Assembly: GCF_963855985.1 (NCBI RefSeq)
Contig: NC_087111.1
Coordinates: forward strand, 1,679,001-1,743,000
Direction of reading: 5' to 3'
DNA: 64,000 nt
Origin: Ostrinia nubilalis
Lineage: Eukaryota > Arthropoda > Insecta > Lepidoptera > Crambidae
Shown here one piece after another: positions 42,264 through 54,400 of the stretch. Each line of letters opens with the position of its first letter. The stretch's first letter is position 1. A program made the translations under genes and the position numbers. The notes beneath the pieces were generated by a model, which did no database searches, was not told the origin of the DNA, and saw only the letters and a list, made by a program, of their open reading frames with translations.

Positions 42264-43012
42264 ATATAGCCTGACCAGGAACATAAAAACCCTGGCATAG
42301 AGGCGCGTCAATTGCATTTGATAGTGCAACACTGAGTACAGTCGTACCTGTGTTAAATTAATAGGCTAACTTTATGTATCAGGATTCAGGATTACGGGCT
42401 AATTTGATATTTTCATAAATTAACGAAAACATATTATTAGAGGTAACCTGGTTTAAATAAATTAAATGAAACCATCAATCGAGCTAGTAGGATTTATTTT
42501 ATTATTCATCAATAATCAAATTCAGAACTTGAATATTCAACTGCAATGTCTGCTCATGAACGCTTCAAACTCGGTACTTCTTTCCCAATTCCATAAAATT
42601 CAACACTTAGAAAGTGACAAAAAACTTTAAAATTGGTAGTTGAAACAAACCACAGCAAATTTTCATAGTGGACTGTACTATACGATAAACATGTCAGTCA
42701 ATTTGACAACCTTTGTTGGAAACATTATTCAATGAAAATATTGTCCGAACCCTTGGTATTTCTCTTCGACAAATACTTAACACATTGTGAACCACTTTTC
42801 TTTCACGACTATAAAAAGATTTTAGCAATTTCATTCACAAAATCAATTGCGCACATTTAAAATAAAGTTTGTTTACACTTTGACAGCAATAGACTGACAT
42901 GCAAGGTGACATGTCAATGAAGTTTTTAGTTATTGTTGCCATTAAAAGAAATTAGTACCATTAGTTTTCCGCAACATGGCGAGGGTTTTTATGTACCTGG
43001 TCAGGCTATAAG
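42264..43012. mobile_element. TIR element with TATAGCCTGACCAGG ends
   Basis: TATAGCCTGACCAGGAACAT (left) and its reverse complement ending at 43012 form inverted ends of about 29 bases, joined by CATAAAAACCCT on both sides. The interior of about 690 bp is non-coding. It directly follows the SINE tail, so the two may have inserted side by side or one into the other. Confidence 0.65.
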
Positions 43013-43881
43013 TAGTATTCGCTGGGTGCGAAGTACTAGGTGGGGGGGACATAATCTATCGCAGCGCTCATGGTGGTCAAAAGTAGAAATAATGTTAGCT
43101 CTGTCATCAGATGTATCTGTCAATGGCAAAGCGATTCTACATAATACATTTTAATATCATTAATTAATCGCATGAAAAGGGTCCTACTGGGAACTTAAAT
43201 AAAAGAGTGGACTGTATTTCGATAGGGCTGTTTTAATAGCCGTTTACAATTTGGAAATAACTAAACTATACAACGTGGTAGTACAAAAATGAGTCACAGT
43301 AGTTGTTGTGCACAGATGTTTGCCTTATGATGAGAGCGTGAATTATTGAACTCTGCCCTTGTTTTGTTCTTAATTCTTCTACATCTCGGACTTGTCCAGC
43401 CAATACCAACAACTTTCCTTTAAATACGGTTTGTGGTTGGAATTTGATATTGTAACTCTCACAAACCCGGTCTTCAAAACGATACTCATTTCGATCTGAA
43501 AACGATATTTAATTTATTACTAGCGATACAGAAACATTTAAATATATTTACTGTTATATAATGAAACCGTTAAAGTAGCTTTTTCTTTTTGTTTTACTGT
43601 AAAACTACAACTATAAATGAAGTAAAGAAACCCTGACACAATCAAAATTAAACACACTTTTTGGACTTACCTCATTTGATTTGAATGACCAAAATGATTT
43701 CAAAACCTTTTTTCCACCCAAATCGTGGTATCACAACAATTTATTAGTTGAAAATATTTGTTATTTTTTCATTTCGATATTTTTTCACAAATATACGACC
43801 TAAATGTCAATGTGACAGAGCCCACAAAGTTGTGGACGCTAGTTGGCGCTGTAATCGTGCACGGAGCCAATATCCGTTAAG
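43013..43881. other. No gene recognised
   Basis: The ORF at 42933-43154 crosses the element edge and has no domain. The rest is AT-rich. Confidence 0.4.
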
Positions 43882-43960
43882 CTAGCACCCATAACACAAG
43901 CATTGAGTTGCTTACTTTGGGGCTAGCTGGCGCTGTGTGAAATTGTCCAAAGATTTAGAT
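43882..43960 (+). mobile_element. LINE 3' end (AACACAAGC type), copy 2
   Basis: GCTAGCACCCATAACACAAG, then CTTACTTTGGGGCTAGCTGG and GTGTGAAATTGTCCAAAGAT. Matches 29943-30025. Confidence 0.55.
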
Positions 43961-44082
43961 TTTAGATTTAGTATTTGTAAACTATTCCACAATTCACATC
44001 GATCACTTATTAGCTTACATTATTAACCGTATGATTGAATAGTTTGGGGAAATTCAGTGTTTAGTATAGTTCAGTATTGGAC

Positions 44083-44117
44083 GGACGTCCTACGGCTGAA
44101 ATGATAATGATGATAAA
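44083..44117 (+). mobile_element. RTE-like LINE, subfamily B, last 35 bp
   Basis: GACGTCCTACGGCTGAAATG followed by ATAATGATGAT is the extreme B-type end. Confidence 0.55.
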
Positions 44118-44156
44118 TTATGGGACATAAAATAAAACTTTCTAAGGTATACCCAT

Positions 44157-44520
44157 AGAGATATAGAAAGATGCCATGCGATCAGTTCGAAACTCAGTAT
44201 CGCATTACAAATTCACGCACAAAGTTAATCGAAATAAAAACAATACATCGCAAAGTGTGTGTGTCATGCACACATTGCATTCGTTCGCATACCAGGTTGC
44301 AAGTAATGTACGTACAGCGATTGAATGAATTCTGTTAGTTTGAATGTTTCTCATTATCCACTGCGGTGTCAGTAGTCAACGTTCGAATAATCTTTCGTAC
44401 TACGCAAGCAATGTGTCATCATTGCTGTCACGAGCAATGTGTTCTGTTTTTGGGCATATTGCTGCGACACCGGCCCCGCCCCCTTATCACATTTCCCTTT
44501 AGTTTCTGTGATCTGTGGGT
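44157..44520 (+). repeat. Unclassified dispersed repeat, copy 2 (uninterrupted)
   Basis: Shares with 30508-30745 the blocks AGAGATATAGAAAGATGC (approximately), CAACGTTCGAATAATCTTT, GAGCAATGTGTTC and CACATTTCCCTTTAGTTTCT. It has no nested MITE and so shows the empty site. Extra text near 44225-44345 is absent from copy 1. Confidence 0.65.
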
Positions 44521-44879
44521 ATACCTACCTTATTCTACGCATACTTACATGAAGAGCCTATTTTTTATAACACTGACTAAGGCGCTGAAAATATTTTTGT
44601 ACATGAAAATGTATTTTCCGCCTCACATCGAGTTTCATACACGCTATTAGAGAATTTTCTCGGCACTTACGTGGAAATATAATAAATGGTTGTTACCGCA
44701 TACACTTCTTTCGCGGTTTTTTGTGTACACAAGAACTGTGATTGATGCTGGAAGTGACTTTAAATTACCTAGTCAAAATATTTTGTACGAGTAAATCATA
44801 CTTATTCATAGTCAAAGGTAGGTAGGACTTGACTTGATAAAGTAAAGACATTTTTGAACAAAAGACTTTTCAAACCAGA
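44521..44879. other. No gene recognised
   Basis: AT-rich spacer, nothing recognised. Confidence 0.4.
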
Positions 44880-45018
44880 ATCATCATCATCATCATCATT
44901 TCAGCCATAGGATGTCCACTGCTGAACATAGGCCTCCCCCAATGATTTTCAAAATGGCCGGTTAGTAGCGGCCTGCATCCAGCGTCTTGCTGCTACCTTT
45001 ATGAGGTCATCGGTTTAC
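44880..45018 (-). mobile_element. RTE-like LINE fragment, subfamily B
   Basis: An ATC run, then TTTCAGCCATAGGATGTCCA and CTGCTGAACATAGGCCTCCC. Ends at TATGAGGTCATCGGTTTACC. Confidence 0.75.
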
Positions 45019-45604
45019 CAAACCAGTTAGTGAGTTACAAAGAACAAGAAAAAGTTGTTGAAGTAAAAAATGTGTGTTCACACTAACATTTGTTTATAGC
45101 CAATTCATTTATAAACTCTAATTTAGCTAAGGTAAAAATAAACGTTCTACATATTTATAGAAAGCTATTTTAGTATTCACAAGATTATTTATTAGTAAAG
45201 CTAAAAGTGTATAACTTAAGTTTAAGTGTAGGCGGATACCGAAATATATCGTGAAGAGGTATAAAATATAATTACATGGGAGCTGGTGTTCTAACCTTAT
45301 TTCATATTTGGTAAATAAATAAAGCTTAAAGATCAAACAAAAATTTGATCTCATATAAATAGCCGATCTTCTTGATATCCCAATTTTTTATATTTTCACA
45401 ATGTTAATTTATTGTGAAAATATGTCTGAAGTTGTAACTGTATCTAGCAAGGTGTGATAATAATGGAAAATAAAGAAGATAAACTAGCACTTGAGTGAAA
45501 ATTTTAAAATATTTTTAAAGTAAAGTACCTAAGATGTTCTTATAAGTAGACAGAGCACCTCATTGACTATAACGATGCCGATATTTTAACGTTTAGATTT
45601 TTCA
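45019..45604. other. No gene recognised
   Basis: AT-rich. The minus-strand ORF at 45127 shows only hydrophobic, low-information sequence. Confidence 0.4.
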
Positions 45605-45895
45605 CATTTCTTATGCATTACAAGGCAGGTATTTAACCGCAATCGCACCTGGTGTTAAGTGAGATGCAATCTAGGATGGTACATATCTGCCCTGTAAGTG
45701 CCTATTCACTCTCGCCTTAAAGTCCCGATTATAGTGTTCAGGAAAGACAGCTGCAGGCAGCGAATTCCAGTCCCTAGCTGTTCGCATTATAAAAGAGTTA
45801 TCGAAACGTAATTTAATTTTAAATTTCATGAAAATGTACCTTCCAGTAAAGCTATGGTTGATCCACATTCTTCCACGCTCCTCGCTTGGAACAAT
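45605..45895 (-). mobile_element. Jockey-type LINE tail: coding end plus 3' UTR
   Basis: On the minus strand the frame 45868-45671 reads DNSFIMRTARDWNSLPAAVF, then FKARVNRHLQGR, the C-terminus common to many arthropod Jockey-like LINE proteins. The stop is followed by the block ATACCTGCCTTGTAATGCAT (reverse of 45611-45630). Related 3' scraps are at 14020, 17440 and 51810. The polymerase core is missing. Confidence 0.75.
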
Positions 45896-46280
45896 GAAAT
45901 TTTATATAACACGCATCTTTCACGGGAGATTAGTGGGATTTTTATTTACTCGGAAACATGGTGCTGACAAGATTTTTATTTATGTAGCGTCTTGATTATA
46001 TACTTTATGTACATATGACGGCGTATAGCTCTGGCATCTTATTTGTACCTAGTTAGAGTGGTCTTGCAACATTTTTTAGTCCTATGCTCAAAACTGGCTA
46101 TTTCAATGGTTATCTACCTACTGAATTGTAAGTGAATTGAAGTGAAGTTGGGGTGAATCCACTCCTAACATTACCTAGGTAATATAATAGTCTACCTACA
46201 AGGATAAAGAGAATAATAGTATCATAAAAACACTTTAATGTTATTTTTGGTAACTGGAGCGATAGCGAAATAATATGGCC
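45896..46280. other. No gene recognised
   Basis: Nothing recognised. The minus-strand ORF at 46110-46418 reads across the adjacent MITE and is not a gene. Confidence 0.4.
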
Positions 46281-46399
46281 GGATTGTACCATCATTATTT
46301 TAACTTTAACAGTCGTCAAAAGTCTGTCAAACTCCATACAAAAACACCGGTTATGGTTATAGTTATTATTAGATAAAGTAAGATGGTGCAACTCAGCCT
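46281..46399 (-). mobile_element. MITE family M1, reverse copy
   Basis: The right edge AAGATGGTGCAACTCAGCCT is the reversed left end of M1. The internal ACACCGGTTATGGTTATAG matches M1 in reverse. The left edge (GATTGTACCATC) is diverged. Confidence 0.75.
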
Positions 46400-46485
46400 T
46401 AGTGTTCTTATCATCCAATACCTTTTACTCAGTTACTAACCTTTTTCTTTCGAAGCTTAATTTCGAACTCCTCCTATGTTCTCCT

Positions 46486-46678
46486 AAAAGTCGAACCTTA
46501 ATTTCGAACTCCTCCTATGTTCTTCTGATTAATTTCGTTGCGGGTCCAATGACAGTTTAACTTTCCCCCGGGACAAACTTGACCTTCACTGGTTGGGTTT
46601 TGTGGCGGTCAAGCTGTAGATCCTGGCTACACAGGAGTTGCAGTGGTGGAAACGAGAGGTGGGAATAGTCCCGTTTAA
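46486..46678 (+). repeat. Unclassified dispersed repeat, copy 2
   Basis: Nearly identical to 5892-6085. Just before it, 46455-46481 repeats the AATTTCGAACTCCTCCTATG part, a small tandem duplication. It ends at AGTCCCGTTTAA. Confidence 0.65.
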
Positions 46679-47024
46679 CCTTTTTCTTAAAAAATTAAAG
46701 ACGGATACAGGTTTTTGTGCTACATTTTTAAAATGCCTTAAATAAATAAATTATCTCAGAACTGAAAAATATGTCATTATTATTAAGCTGTTCCAGATAA
46801 TTAGTCTCCAAAATACACTTATTTAAACTTTTAGACGTATCGTTTAACAAACGTTGAGTTTAACTTTTAACCAAGTTCAGCGTGACAGGAGTTCCTAAAG
46901 TTAAAAAGGATAAAGATGAGTCGCAGCTTTTGATTAGCAAGAAGTAACGCCTGGAGGCTTTTCTCTGTTATTTTGGAGTTTTGAAAACTCTTTCATCCGT
47001 TTAAAAGGTGGAATTACGAGTCTA

Positions 47025-47146
47025 AGGCTGAGTTGCACCACCTAACTTTGACCGTAACTATGACGATAACCGGTGCTTTTTGTATGGAGTTTGACAGATT
47101 TTTGACGTTTGTCAAAGTTAAAAATTAAGATGGTGCAACTCAGCCT
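47025..47146 (+). mobile_element. MITE family M1, uninterrupted copy
   Basis: AGGCTGAGTTGCACCACCTA at left and AAGATGGTGCAACTCAGCCT at right are inverted ends. The core has CGATAACCGGTGCTTTTTGT and GACGTTTGTCAAAGTTAAA. TA lies before the left end. Confidence 0.85.
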
Positions 47147-47522
47147 AAGTGTAAATAAGTTAATGAACGCTTTATTGCTAGTTAGATATTTAGGTAAACA
47201 GCGTTTTTTTCCTACTTTAATACAAAACTACTAAGTTTTGAACGAATAAAGTGATTGTTACGAGTACGTTACTGAGTTTTCAAATCCGGCCACATTCTAT
47301 CAAGGTTTATTAACTTTTTACTAAAAAACTTTACTGCACACAATAACAAGGTACAAACAAAGAACTTAGCTATGTGGTAATTTCTTCCAATGAACATTTG
47401 AGCCAAACAGAAGATCAGAGCAGGTGGTGCATAAAATGGAAGATGTTTGTAAAAGGATACGCAAAAACTGCATCATGTGCAAAAATTTTGATGTGAAAAT
47501 TGTTGCGATACAATAATGAACG
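47147..47522. other. No gene recognised
   Basis: AT-rich, nothing recognised. Confidence 0.4.
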
Positions 47523-47716
47523 ACTAGCTTTTGCCCGCGCTTTCACCCGCGTGAAATTTAGTTTGTCACAGATCGTCATAAATTATATCCTATATTATTC
47601 TGGGTCATAAACAACACTACTGTAAAGTTTCATCAAAATCCGTTAAGTACTTTTTGCGTGAAAGAGTAACAAACAAACAATGTCATACAAACTTTCACAT
47701 TTATAATATTAGTAAG
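47523..47716 (-). mobile_element. Helitron-like short element, second subfamily
   Basis: ACTAGCTTTTGCCCGCGCTT, AATTTAGTTTGTCACAGATC, CTGTAAAGTTTCATCAAAAT and TTATAATATTAGTAAGATAT. It is the uninterrupted form of 32116-32541. Confidence 0.7.
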
Positions 47717-48740
47717 ATATCTTTGCAAAAACTGTTAACATAGGTAAAATCGTGCATACACGCCACCGCTACACTCACTGGCAGAATGAAGGCACGATAT
47801 TGGGAGTACAGTACGCTATTTTCCCTCTTGTGATATACGGCTGGCCATAAATAAAATTGGCCAGTAGCAATACAGAACGGACCAACGGTAGACGGTCCAT
47901 TTTGGCCATTAGTTAGTTGGCATGTAACAAAAAATATGTCTATTGTTTACGATCGTAAGTGTAACAATGGTTCTTGAACAAAGAGATTTCATGATTAATC
48001 GTTTAAACGAGACAAAAAAGTGGTGAAGAAATCACTTTGCACTCTTCAGAAAGATAGCAACACAAAACAAGATAAATGTAATTTAGTTAATAGCTTTTCA
48101 TATATTTCTTTAATTGAAAATGAACAGGACACATAGAAATTTTAGAGACACGTCTGATTAATAAATGCTAAATATCGTTCAATTTAATCCTATTCATCAA
48201 TTTTTTAGTATTCTTTACTACTTCTTTAAGCAGAACATAGTGATACCACTGCAGTCAGCATTTATACAGTACTCTATGCTTCACATTAGACTTTGTATTC
48301 AAAATATTTCATTCATTCGACGACTTAATATTTTCAATAAGACAAAAACCAATGCTGCCAATGTTTCCTTGCTCAATAAACTTCGCAAAACAAGAAAGCC
48401 GTAATATTATATTACACCGCGCCATACCTACGCAGAAACATAAAATTGTCAAGTTTATGAAACGTAACACCTGTTGAACAGTAAACAGGCCAAATACAAG
48501 GGAATCGTACGTCTTCTGTCTACCTGAAACTTGTGGGGTGACCAAAAAGTATAAGCTCTCTCTTTTAGTTAACAATTTTTCACAAATATGATTACTTGAA
48601 ACTCAAATTCCAAAGTTCTTTCTTTGAAAATTGACAGAAAATAACGGCACTGTTTTAAAGACACATTCATTTAAAATTAAAATAATTATCTGTTGATTTA
48701 AAAACATATTCTACTACGTATTCAAAAGGTGGCAATGTCT
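47717..48740. other. No gene recognised
   Basis: ORFs at 48165 (plus) and 48309 (minus) overlap and show no domain. Short inverted text GGCTGGCCATAAATAAAATT / GGCCAGT near 47842 is a small hairpin. Confidence 0.4.
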
Positions 48741-48754
48741 TGAATGTCGTGCTT

Positions 48755-48860
48755 TTGTAGCATTACTACGAACATGCTACGAAACCGCTACGAAATGACT
48801 ACGACGCTACAGAAAACCCGCTACGAAACTGTTACAAAATGCGCGACTATAACGCTACAA
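48755..48860 (+). repeat. Degenerate minisatellite, GCTACGAAA-type units
   Basis: Imperfect units: TACTACGAACAT, GCTACGAAACC, GCTACGAAATGA, CTACGACGCTACAG, GCTACGAAACTG, TTACAAAATG and further decayed forms. A single similar GCTGCTACGAAACCAC occurs near 10150. It is non-coding. Confidence 0.55.
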
Positions 48861-51809
48861 ATCGATGATTATGACCGCAATCTGTGGAGGAACATTAAAT
48901 GTGGTCGCGATCATCATCAGTGAGGGGCCGAGGAAGAAGAAGAAAAAAACAAAAAAGTATTTTTATCCCGCAGTTACCAAAACCTTTGGCCACCCCTCAA
49001 CAACTTTCCTTTAACCTCCGTCAAACTTCTCAAATTGCGCTCTTACAACATTAAAAACATGCCGACTTTGTCGCGGAATTTGTTAACGGCCAAAATTAAT
49101 TAACATATTATATTTAACTCGAGTTAATTACATTTGACTCGTGTTAACGTTACGTTAATACAATCTCCGCTAAAAGTCTTTCGGTTAAACTTTAGGGGAT
49201 TTAATTTAAAGTAATACGGTGCGTTAACTGTGATGTAAAATTGAGCTGAGAAGGATCATATCATTTGATTTCGTCCTAGAAATAAATGAAAACGAAATCC
49301 TACCTTTTAAATATAAATTAAATTGCTGTTTGTAGTGTTAAAATGACAGTCAGTGAAAAAATTAGAACACTTTTTTAGAACGAGACAAACGAGTTTTCCA
49401 CACAAAAAAATCGTTATAATTATTGAAATTGTGAATAAAATTCAAGAATACTTTTTAATAAATAATACAAGTTTACTTACTTTCTTCGAGGAGTGGGTAG
49501 ATTCTTGACCTGGAAGCAAAAGATGACCGTTATAATTCGTATTAAAGTGTCATAAAAAACGTATGAACATAATGTACTTTGATCCATCTCCTAGCAAAAA
49601 TCTTGACATTAAAATGAGTTAAAACAAAATAAGCTGTTGTTTCTCATTAAATACTTATACAACTTCTACCAACGTAACGCTACCTACCCTACCTAGGTTT
49701 TACACTAAACTTGGATCTCCACTCAAGAACTCATTTACCATAAAAGGTTTTATTCTTGTTCTAAGATGGCGACAGGGCTAAATGTTAACCAAATTACTCG
49801 AATGCCAGTTTCCCCAAAGCATTTGATTCCCCAAAGCAATCCCTATTTCCCACTCCCAAAAAAAGTCTAAATACGGACGAAAGGTACCACAAATACCTCT
49901 TTAGATAAAAGCTAATAGGTACTTAGGGCCGAATATGGTCCTTAACTAAGGGGCCTTAAGGACCCCACTCCACGAAATTGGACCCTTAGTAAAAGGGGAC
50001 CAATCAATTTTATTTTTTTTCAAAAGTAAATTGGATCTTGGCCTCAAAGAGCAAGTGTTAATGGATATTTTGTAGCCATAAATGATTTTTATTAAGAATT
50101 TTGTGATAAATGAAGTCTTTTATGAGGTAGAAATAAAAAAATCAAAAATATTGTCATCTAAAAATGGAACTCAGGATCTCCGTTTAAAGGGGCCAACTCT
50201 TTTGCCATTTATTTATTTATTTAAGACCTTTATGCACATAAACCAAGGTACATAAGGCGAACTTATATTTACCAAAAAAGCATTATAAAAAAAAAGTTAA
50301 TTTAAATTTTTAATCGACTTAAAAATAGAGAAGGTTCTCAATTCGGTTGCTATTTTATTATTGTGACCCTACATAATGAAAGTTTTGTATATTGAAGATA
50401 CGCAATCCTCAGTACTCATTTGACTTGCACTCTACCAGTTTTATATCTCAGCAATCAGTATACACATTTGCATCAGCTTCCAAAAAACCTAAGTACTACC
50501 ACAAAAGCTTTTCAAACAATCGAACTCACTCATAGATACCGAAAGTTCAAATATTCCCATAATAACATCCGGAACCGTTCAAACAAAAGCTCTCATGAGA
50601 AGGCGGATAGCTTTGGCAAACAGAACCGCGAGCTTCGCAAACGTTGCATTACTAAGGCTCGCCGATGTTTAGGAAAAGATTTACAAGTGTCGTAGAATTT
50701 TATTTTCTTACAATAGGGAATATGCATCGATTTTAAAAGTTAGTAAATTAAGTAGAAATAAACACTTAAGTTAAAACATAGAATTTCTGAAAAATAATAT
50801 TGAAATCGGACTGGAAACAAAAAAGTTACAAGTGTTTAAACTTGGTATGGAAATAGATCAGATTAGAGTGACGTCAAATTTATGTCACCCGCCTGTAGTA
50901 AGTTATATGGGACTCTACGTGTCGCTCTAGCATAACCAATGACGTCACGAGATTTCTAACGTCTATCTTAGGAATCTTTCGAATTTCTTGTTCAAGAAAA
51001 GCACTGATTGATTTGTTAATGTCAAGGCTACTGAAATGTGAAAAATAAAAAACCTAGCATAGATAGATTAAATAATGTTGAAGGGCTAAATGAGGAAATT
51101 CTTTATCGCAAAAAAGTTATGAATGGGAAGGAATGCTTACTTCATTTTTCTGTTTGTGGGACATGTACAATCATTAAATTATTTTCGTTCATTCATTTTC
51201 TTATTTTTTCGTGTTTACTTATTACAACTTATTTAGGTACTACACTTAAGTTCTTTGTTATGAAATGTCTGTCTCCTTCTTTCTAAAAAGTAAAACTAGA
51301 ATAAATTCATATATCAGATTGTTTCGAGAACACATGGTAGCCATGTTCCCAGATTGGCTACTCTGAAATGCTATCTGGATTATTCAGTAAACTGCTGGTT
51401 TTCATTAATGTACTCCGGTTTTGTCCCGTTTTGTGTCTGTGTGCCACAATATACAATGAATCAGTAAGTTTGTATACCTACTGTTTGAAAAATTCCGTAT
51501 TCATCACTTGACTATAATAGCAATCTGTAGGATTTTTTCAAATGTTCATTTTGAAGCGGCTCTTTGGCAATAATACAAATCGATTCTTACGAGTAAAATT
51601 TTAATAAATTCTTGTCTCGAAAGTAAGGAAATTGACACCACAAATTAAATTAAATACTTTTGTGAGCTGTCGAAACGCGCTTGTGCAATATTTTGCAAAT
51701 TGGTATGACAATAGAATAATTAATGACGTCATTATTTCACCAACTTAATTTATTATCTACTACTAATCAATGCGAACAAATAAAATAGAGTTTTGCTGTC
51801 CTTTCTGAA
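48861..51809. other. Long stretch without recognised gene or repeat
   Basis: About 2.9 kb. The ORF 50420-50695 is basic (Lys, Arg, Asn rich) with no domain, and 51038-51286 is hydrophobic and low in information. A GTGACGTCA-type text near 50870 recurs loosely near 50940 and 60465. This is one of the quietest parts of the window. Confidence 0.45.
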
Positions 51810-51905
51810 CACTATAATCCGGGGCTTTTCAAGGCGAGAGCGAATAGACACTTAAAGGGCAGACCATCCTAGACCGCGATTGCCTTGTCATGCATAAAAA
51901 AAAAC
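51810..51905 (+). mobile_element. Jockey-type LINE 3' end scrap
   Basis: ACTATAATCCGGGGCTTTTC, AAGGCGAGAGCGAATAGACA, AGGGCAGACCATCCTAGA and TGCCTTGTCATGCAT match the 45605 LINE end in the opposite orientation. Confidence 0.65.
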
Positions 51906-53056
51906 TGAAAAAATTAAGAGCAGTGTTGGTTGAGGAAATTTCGTTTTGGAATTTTATTGCTCTTTAATACATGGTGAAGTTACTGACTTCACCCATTTTG
52001 ACTGCGCACCCCACTCCCACCGTTTGCTACCTATGTAGCAGTTAAACATACCGGGGACAGTGCACTAGTTAATTGAAACCGTAAATGCATAGTCTGTATC
52101 ATTCACAATTAACCGAACATTGCCATTAAGCTAAGGCTGCGTTCTGACAAATTCAAAATTGTGCTTTTACAAAAATAGCTATTTTTTTAAGAAAAAAAAA
52201 GATCGTTTGCACCGATAAGCCAGAAGTAATTCCTCTGGACCAAGTGGATCTATAAATTAAAATCAGACCACCCTGGTATGTGCTAATAAACAACTAACAG
52301 ATTGAAAAAATCTAAAATGCAGATATACCTAAATTAGTAACTTATGAATTTTACTGGGTTTAGTTGCAGGTAAGAAATAAAAAAGATCCTAAGATTCTAG
52401 AGTAAATTTTTGTCGATTTGATGTTTAATTTATTAATAAAAACATTAAGGGTGGGCCCATTTGTTGAAAGAAAAAATATTTAAAAATTCAACCCAGCGAC
52501 ATGGCTCGTGGACCAAACTAAAAGTGGGTCAAGTCGTTGGAGTACTCCTAGCTGTTACAAACAATCGTTTTCATTGAATTTTTATTAATTTTTTTTCTTT
52601 ATCTACATATTCGCGGAAAATTTCTACTCATGTGTGTACACAGCCTTAAGATAATGCTCAGTTTCAAAGGTAATAGTGTGTTCACGTGTTAATGGTATTT
52701 AACCGAGATTAAAACGGTAAAACGGTTGTTTTTAGGTTTTTATTAAAGCAAATAGGGCATTCAATTCTTAAGTAGCATACGTGGTAATTTTAAAATGTGT
52801 TGGAAAAGTGCGCGAACGTAATTGAGGTCTGGGTTTTCAGGGCTAGAGTTTTGTGTTCGTTTAGAAAAATGTGTCTTGAAATTATTGGTAAAAGATGTCA
52901 ACAGTCCAATAGGACCGAACGGTTTAACGAAGTAGAGAAACTTATTTTCGGACAAACAAGTTTATTTAGACTTTTTTTTTATTAAAACTTTCTTAATTAT
53001 GCCTTAATTTCGTTAGCTGCAACCGGAGGTTCCAAGAAAAAGCAAACTTTATTTAA
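51906..53056. other. No gene recognised
   Basis: AT-rich. ORFs at 52761 (minus) and 52797 (plus) are mutual shadows without a domain. Confidence 0.4.
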
Positions 53057-53379
53057 TTAACCCAGATGAGCCTGAAACTATTTTTACTTTAGAATTTTGA
53101 GATTTTTGGATATCCGGTTTATTATGATCCCAGTACCCTACGAAAAATAATTAAAAAAATTAGTCACCCCCGGGAAAGCGGGAAAATGATGACCCATACA
53201 TGGGTCGGTCGGCACAAATACTGCATTTTACTTACCTGTTAAGATCAATAAATAGATATTAAAATAAAACACTTTTTATCAATGAAACATGTATGTATTA
53301 GTATGAAAAGGTATTTTTATTTATTTTATGATAATTATGTTAGTCTGTAACAGTATTTTTATATTGTGTGATAGTTAAA

Positions 53380-53623
53380 AAACATTCTTCAGGATGTAAA
53401 TGTATGTTGCACTTCACACAAATGTAATTACATTTTTTTTTTACATATTTTGCATTTTAGAATCTTACTGACATAGTTGATTAGATGACCTGTTTGATCG
53501 TATCTTGAATGTCCAAGGTGGCAGGTACAGGGCAAGGCCCACGTTTTTCACACCGTTTGAAAGTTTCTATTAAGGATCTTGTAACAGGCCTGTCGGAAAA
53601 CCTAGGTCATCAAGATCTCCACC
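53380..53623 (-). pseudogene. piggyBac transposase C-terminal piece with Cys-rich domain
   Basis: The minus-strand translation gives KRCEKRGPCPVPATLDI, then after a frame change CKICKKKCNYICVKCNIHLH and PEECF. The Cys/His spacing matches the C-terminal zinc-binding domain of piggyBac transposases, which in the family binds the element ends. Stops and a frameshift make it non-functional. Confidence 0.75.
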
Positions 53624-54165
53624 ATCGTTCGTTTCAGCCAAATGACGTCCACTGCTGGACAAAGGCCTCCCCCAAGGCTTTCCACAATCGGTCCTGCGCT
53701 GCCCGCATCCAGGCTCTTCCCGCGACCTTTAATAGATCGTTGGTCAACCTAGTAGGAGGCCTGCCCACGCTATGTCTTCCAGCCCGTGGTCGCCAGTCGA
53801 GAACCTTTCTGCCCCAACGGCCATCGTCTCTGCGAGCTATGTGTCCCGCCCACTGCCACTTGATTTTAGCAATTCTGCGAGCTATATCGGTTACTTTGGT
53901 TCTCCTGCGGATCTCCTCATTTCTGATTCGATCACGCAGGGAAACTCCGAGCATAGCCCGCTCCATCGCCCTTTGGGTGACCTTGAGCCTTCCTATGAGG
54001 CCCATAGTAAGCGACCACGTTTCAGATCCATATACCATGACTGGCAACATACACTGGTCAAAGACTTTTGACTTGAGACACTGCGGTATTTCGGACGTGA
54101 GTAGGTATATCGCGAAGCTTTCCAGACGCTACCCAACCGAGTTGGATTCGACGATTGACCTCTTT
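53624..54165 (-). mobile_element. RTE-like LINE, subfamily A, longest copy, inside the piggyBac remnant
   Basis: The minus-strand frame 54050-53634 gives 138 residues: PVMVYGSETWSLTMGL, then RAMERAMLGVSLRDRIRNEE, KIKWQWAGHIARRDDGRW, VGRPPTRLTNDLLKVAGR and FVQQWTSFG. This is the end of an RTE-like endonuclease/reverse transcriptase. Upstream to 54165 the frame shifts, but IQLGW and PQCLKSK-like text is still readable. The catalytic polymerase motifs are missing. The large plus-strand ORF over it is an antisense shadow. Confidence 0.85.
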
Positions 54166-54400
54166 CTCGAAGTTCTACTAACATTTATCGCTGTATCATT
54201 GAATAATTGGTCAAAATAGTTTATAAGAGAGTTACGCCCATTTTTGGGTCCTTCCAACGGCTGAATCTTCATCAGTTACAACGGTATTTGCGTTGTCAGG
54301 TGGTTCAAATGTAATGTATTCTGGGACCGGATCATTGCTATTTTCTATATCATTCAATATTTCATGCAAGGACAAAGGTTTCGATCTGAAATAGCAAAAT
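54166..54400 (-). pseudogene. piggyBac transposase N-terminal piece
   Basis: Minus-strand text reads RSKPLSLHEILNDIENSND, then EYITFEPPDN and VVTDEDSA, a start typical of piggyBac-like transposases with an acidic N-terminal region. A frame change then gives NSLINYFDQLFND, matching the segment just before the DDD catalytic domain in the family. It is cut off where the LINE copy begins. Confidence 0.75.

Noticed and set aside
50420..50695. Basic 91-residue ORF in an otherwise quiet stretch
   Set aside because: No recognisable domain, low-complexity composition, and no splice or polyadenylation context beyond chance.
53509..54219. 236-residue plus-strand ORF, among the longest in the window
   Set aside because: It is antisense to the RTE-like LINE coding frame (53634-54050 minus), which carries clear reverse-transcriptase tail motifs.
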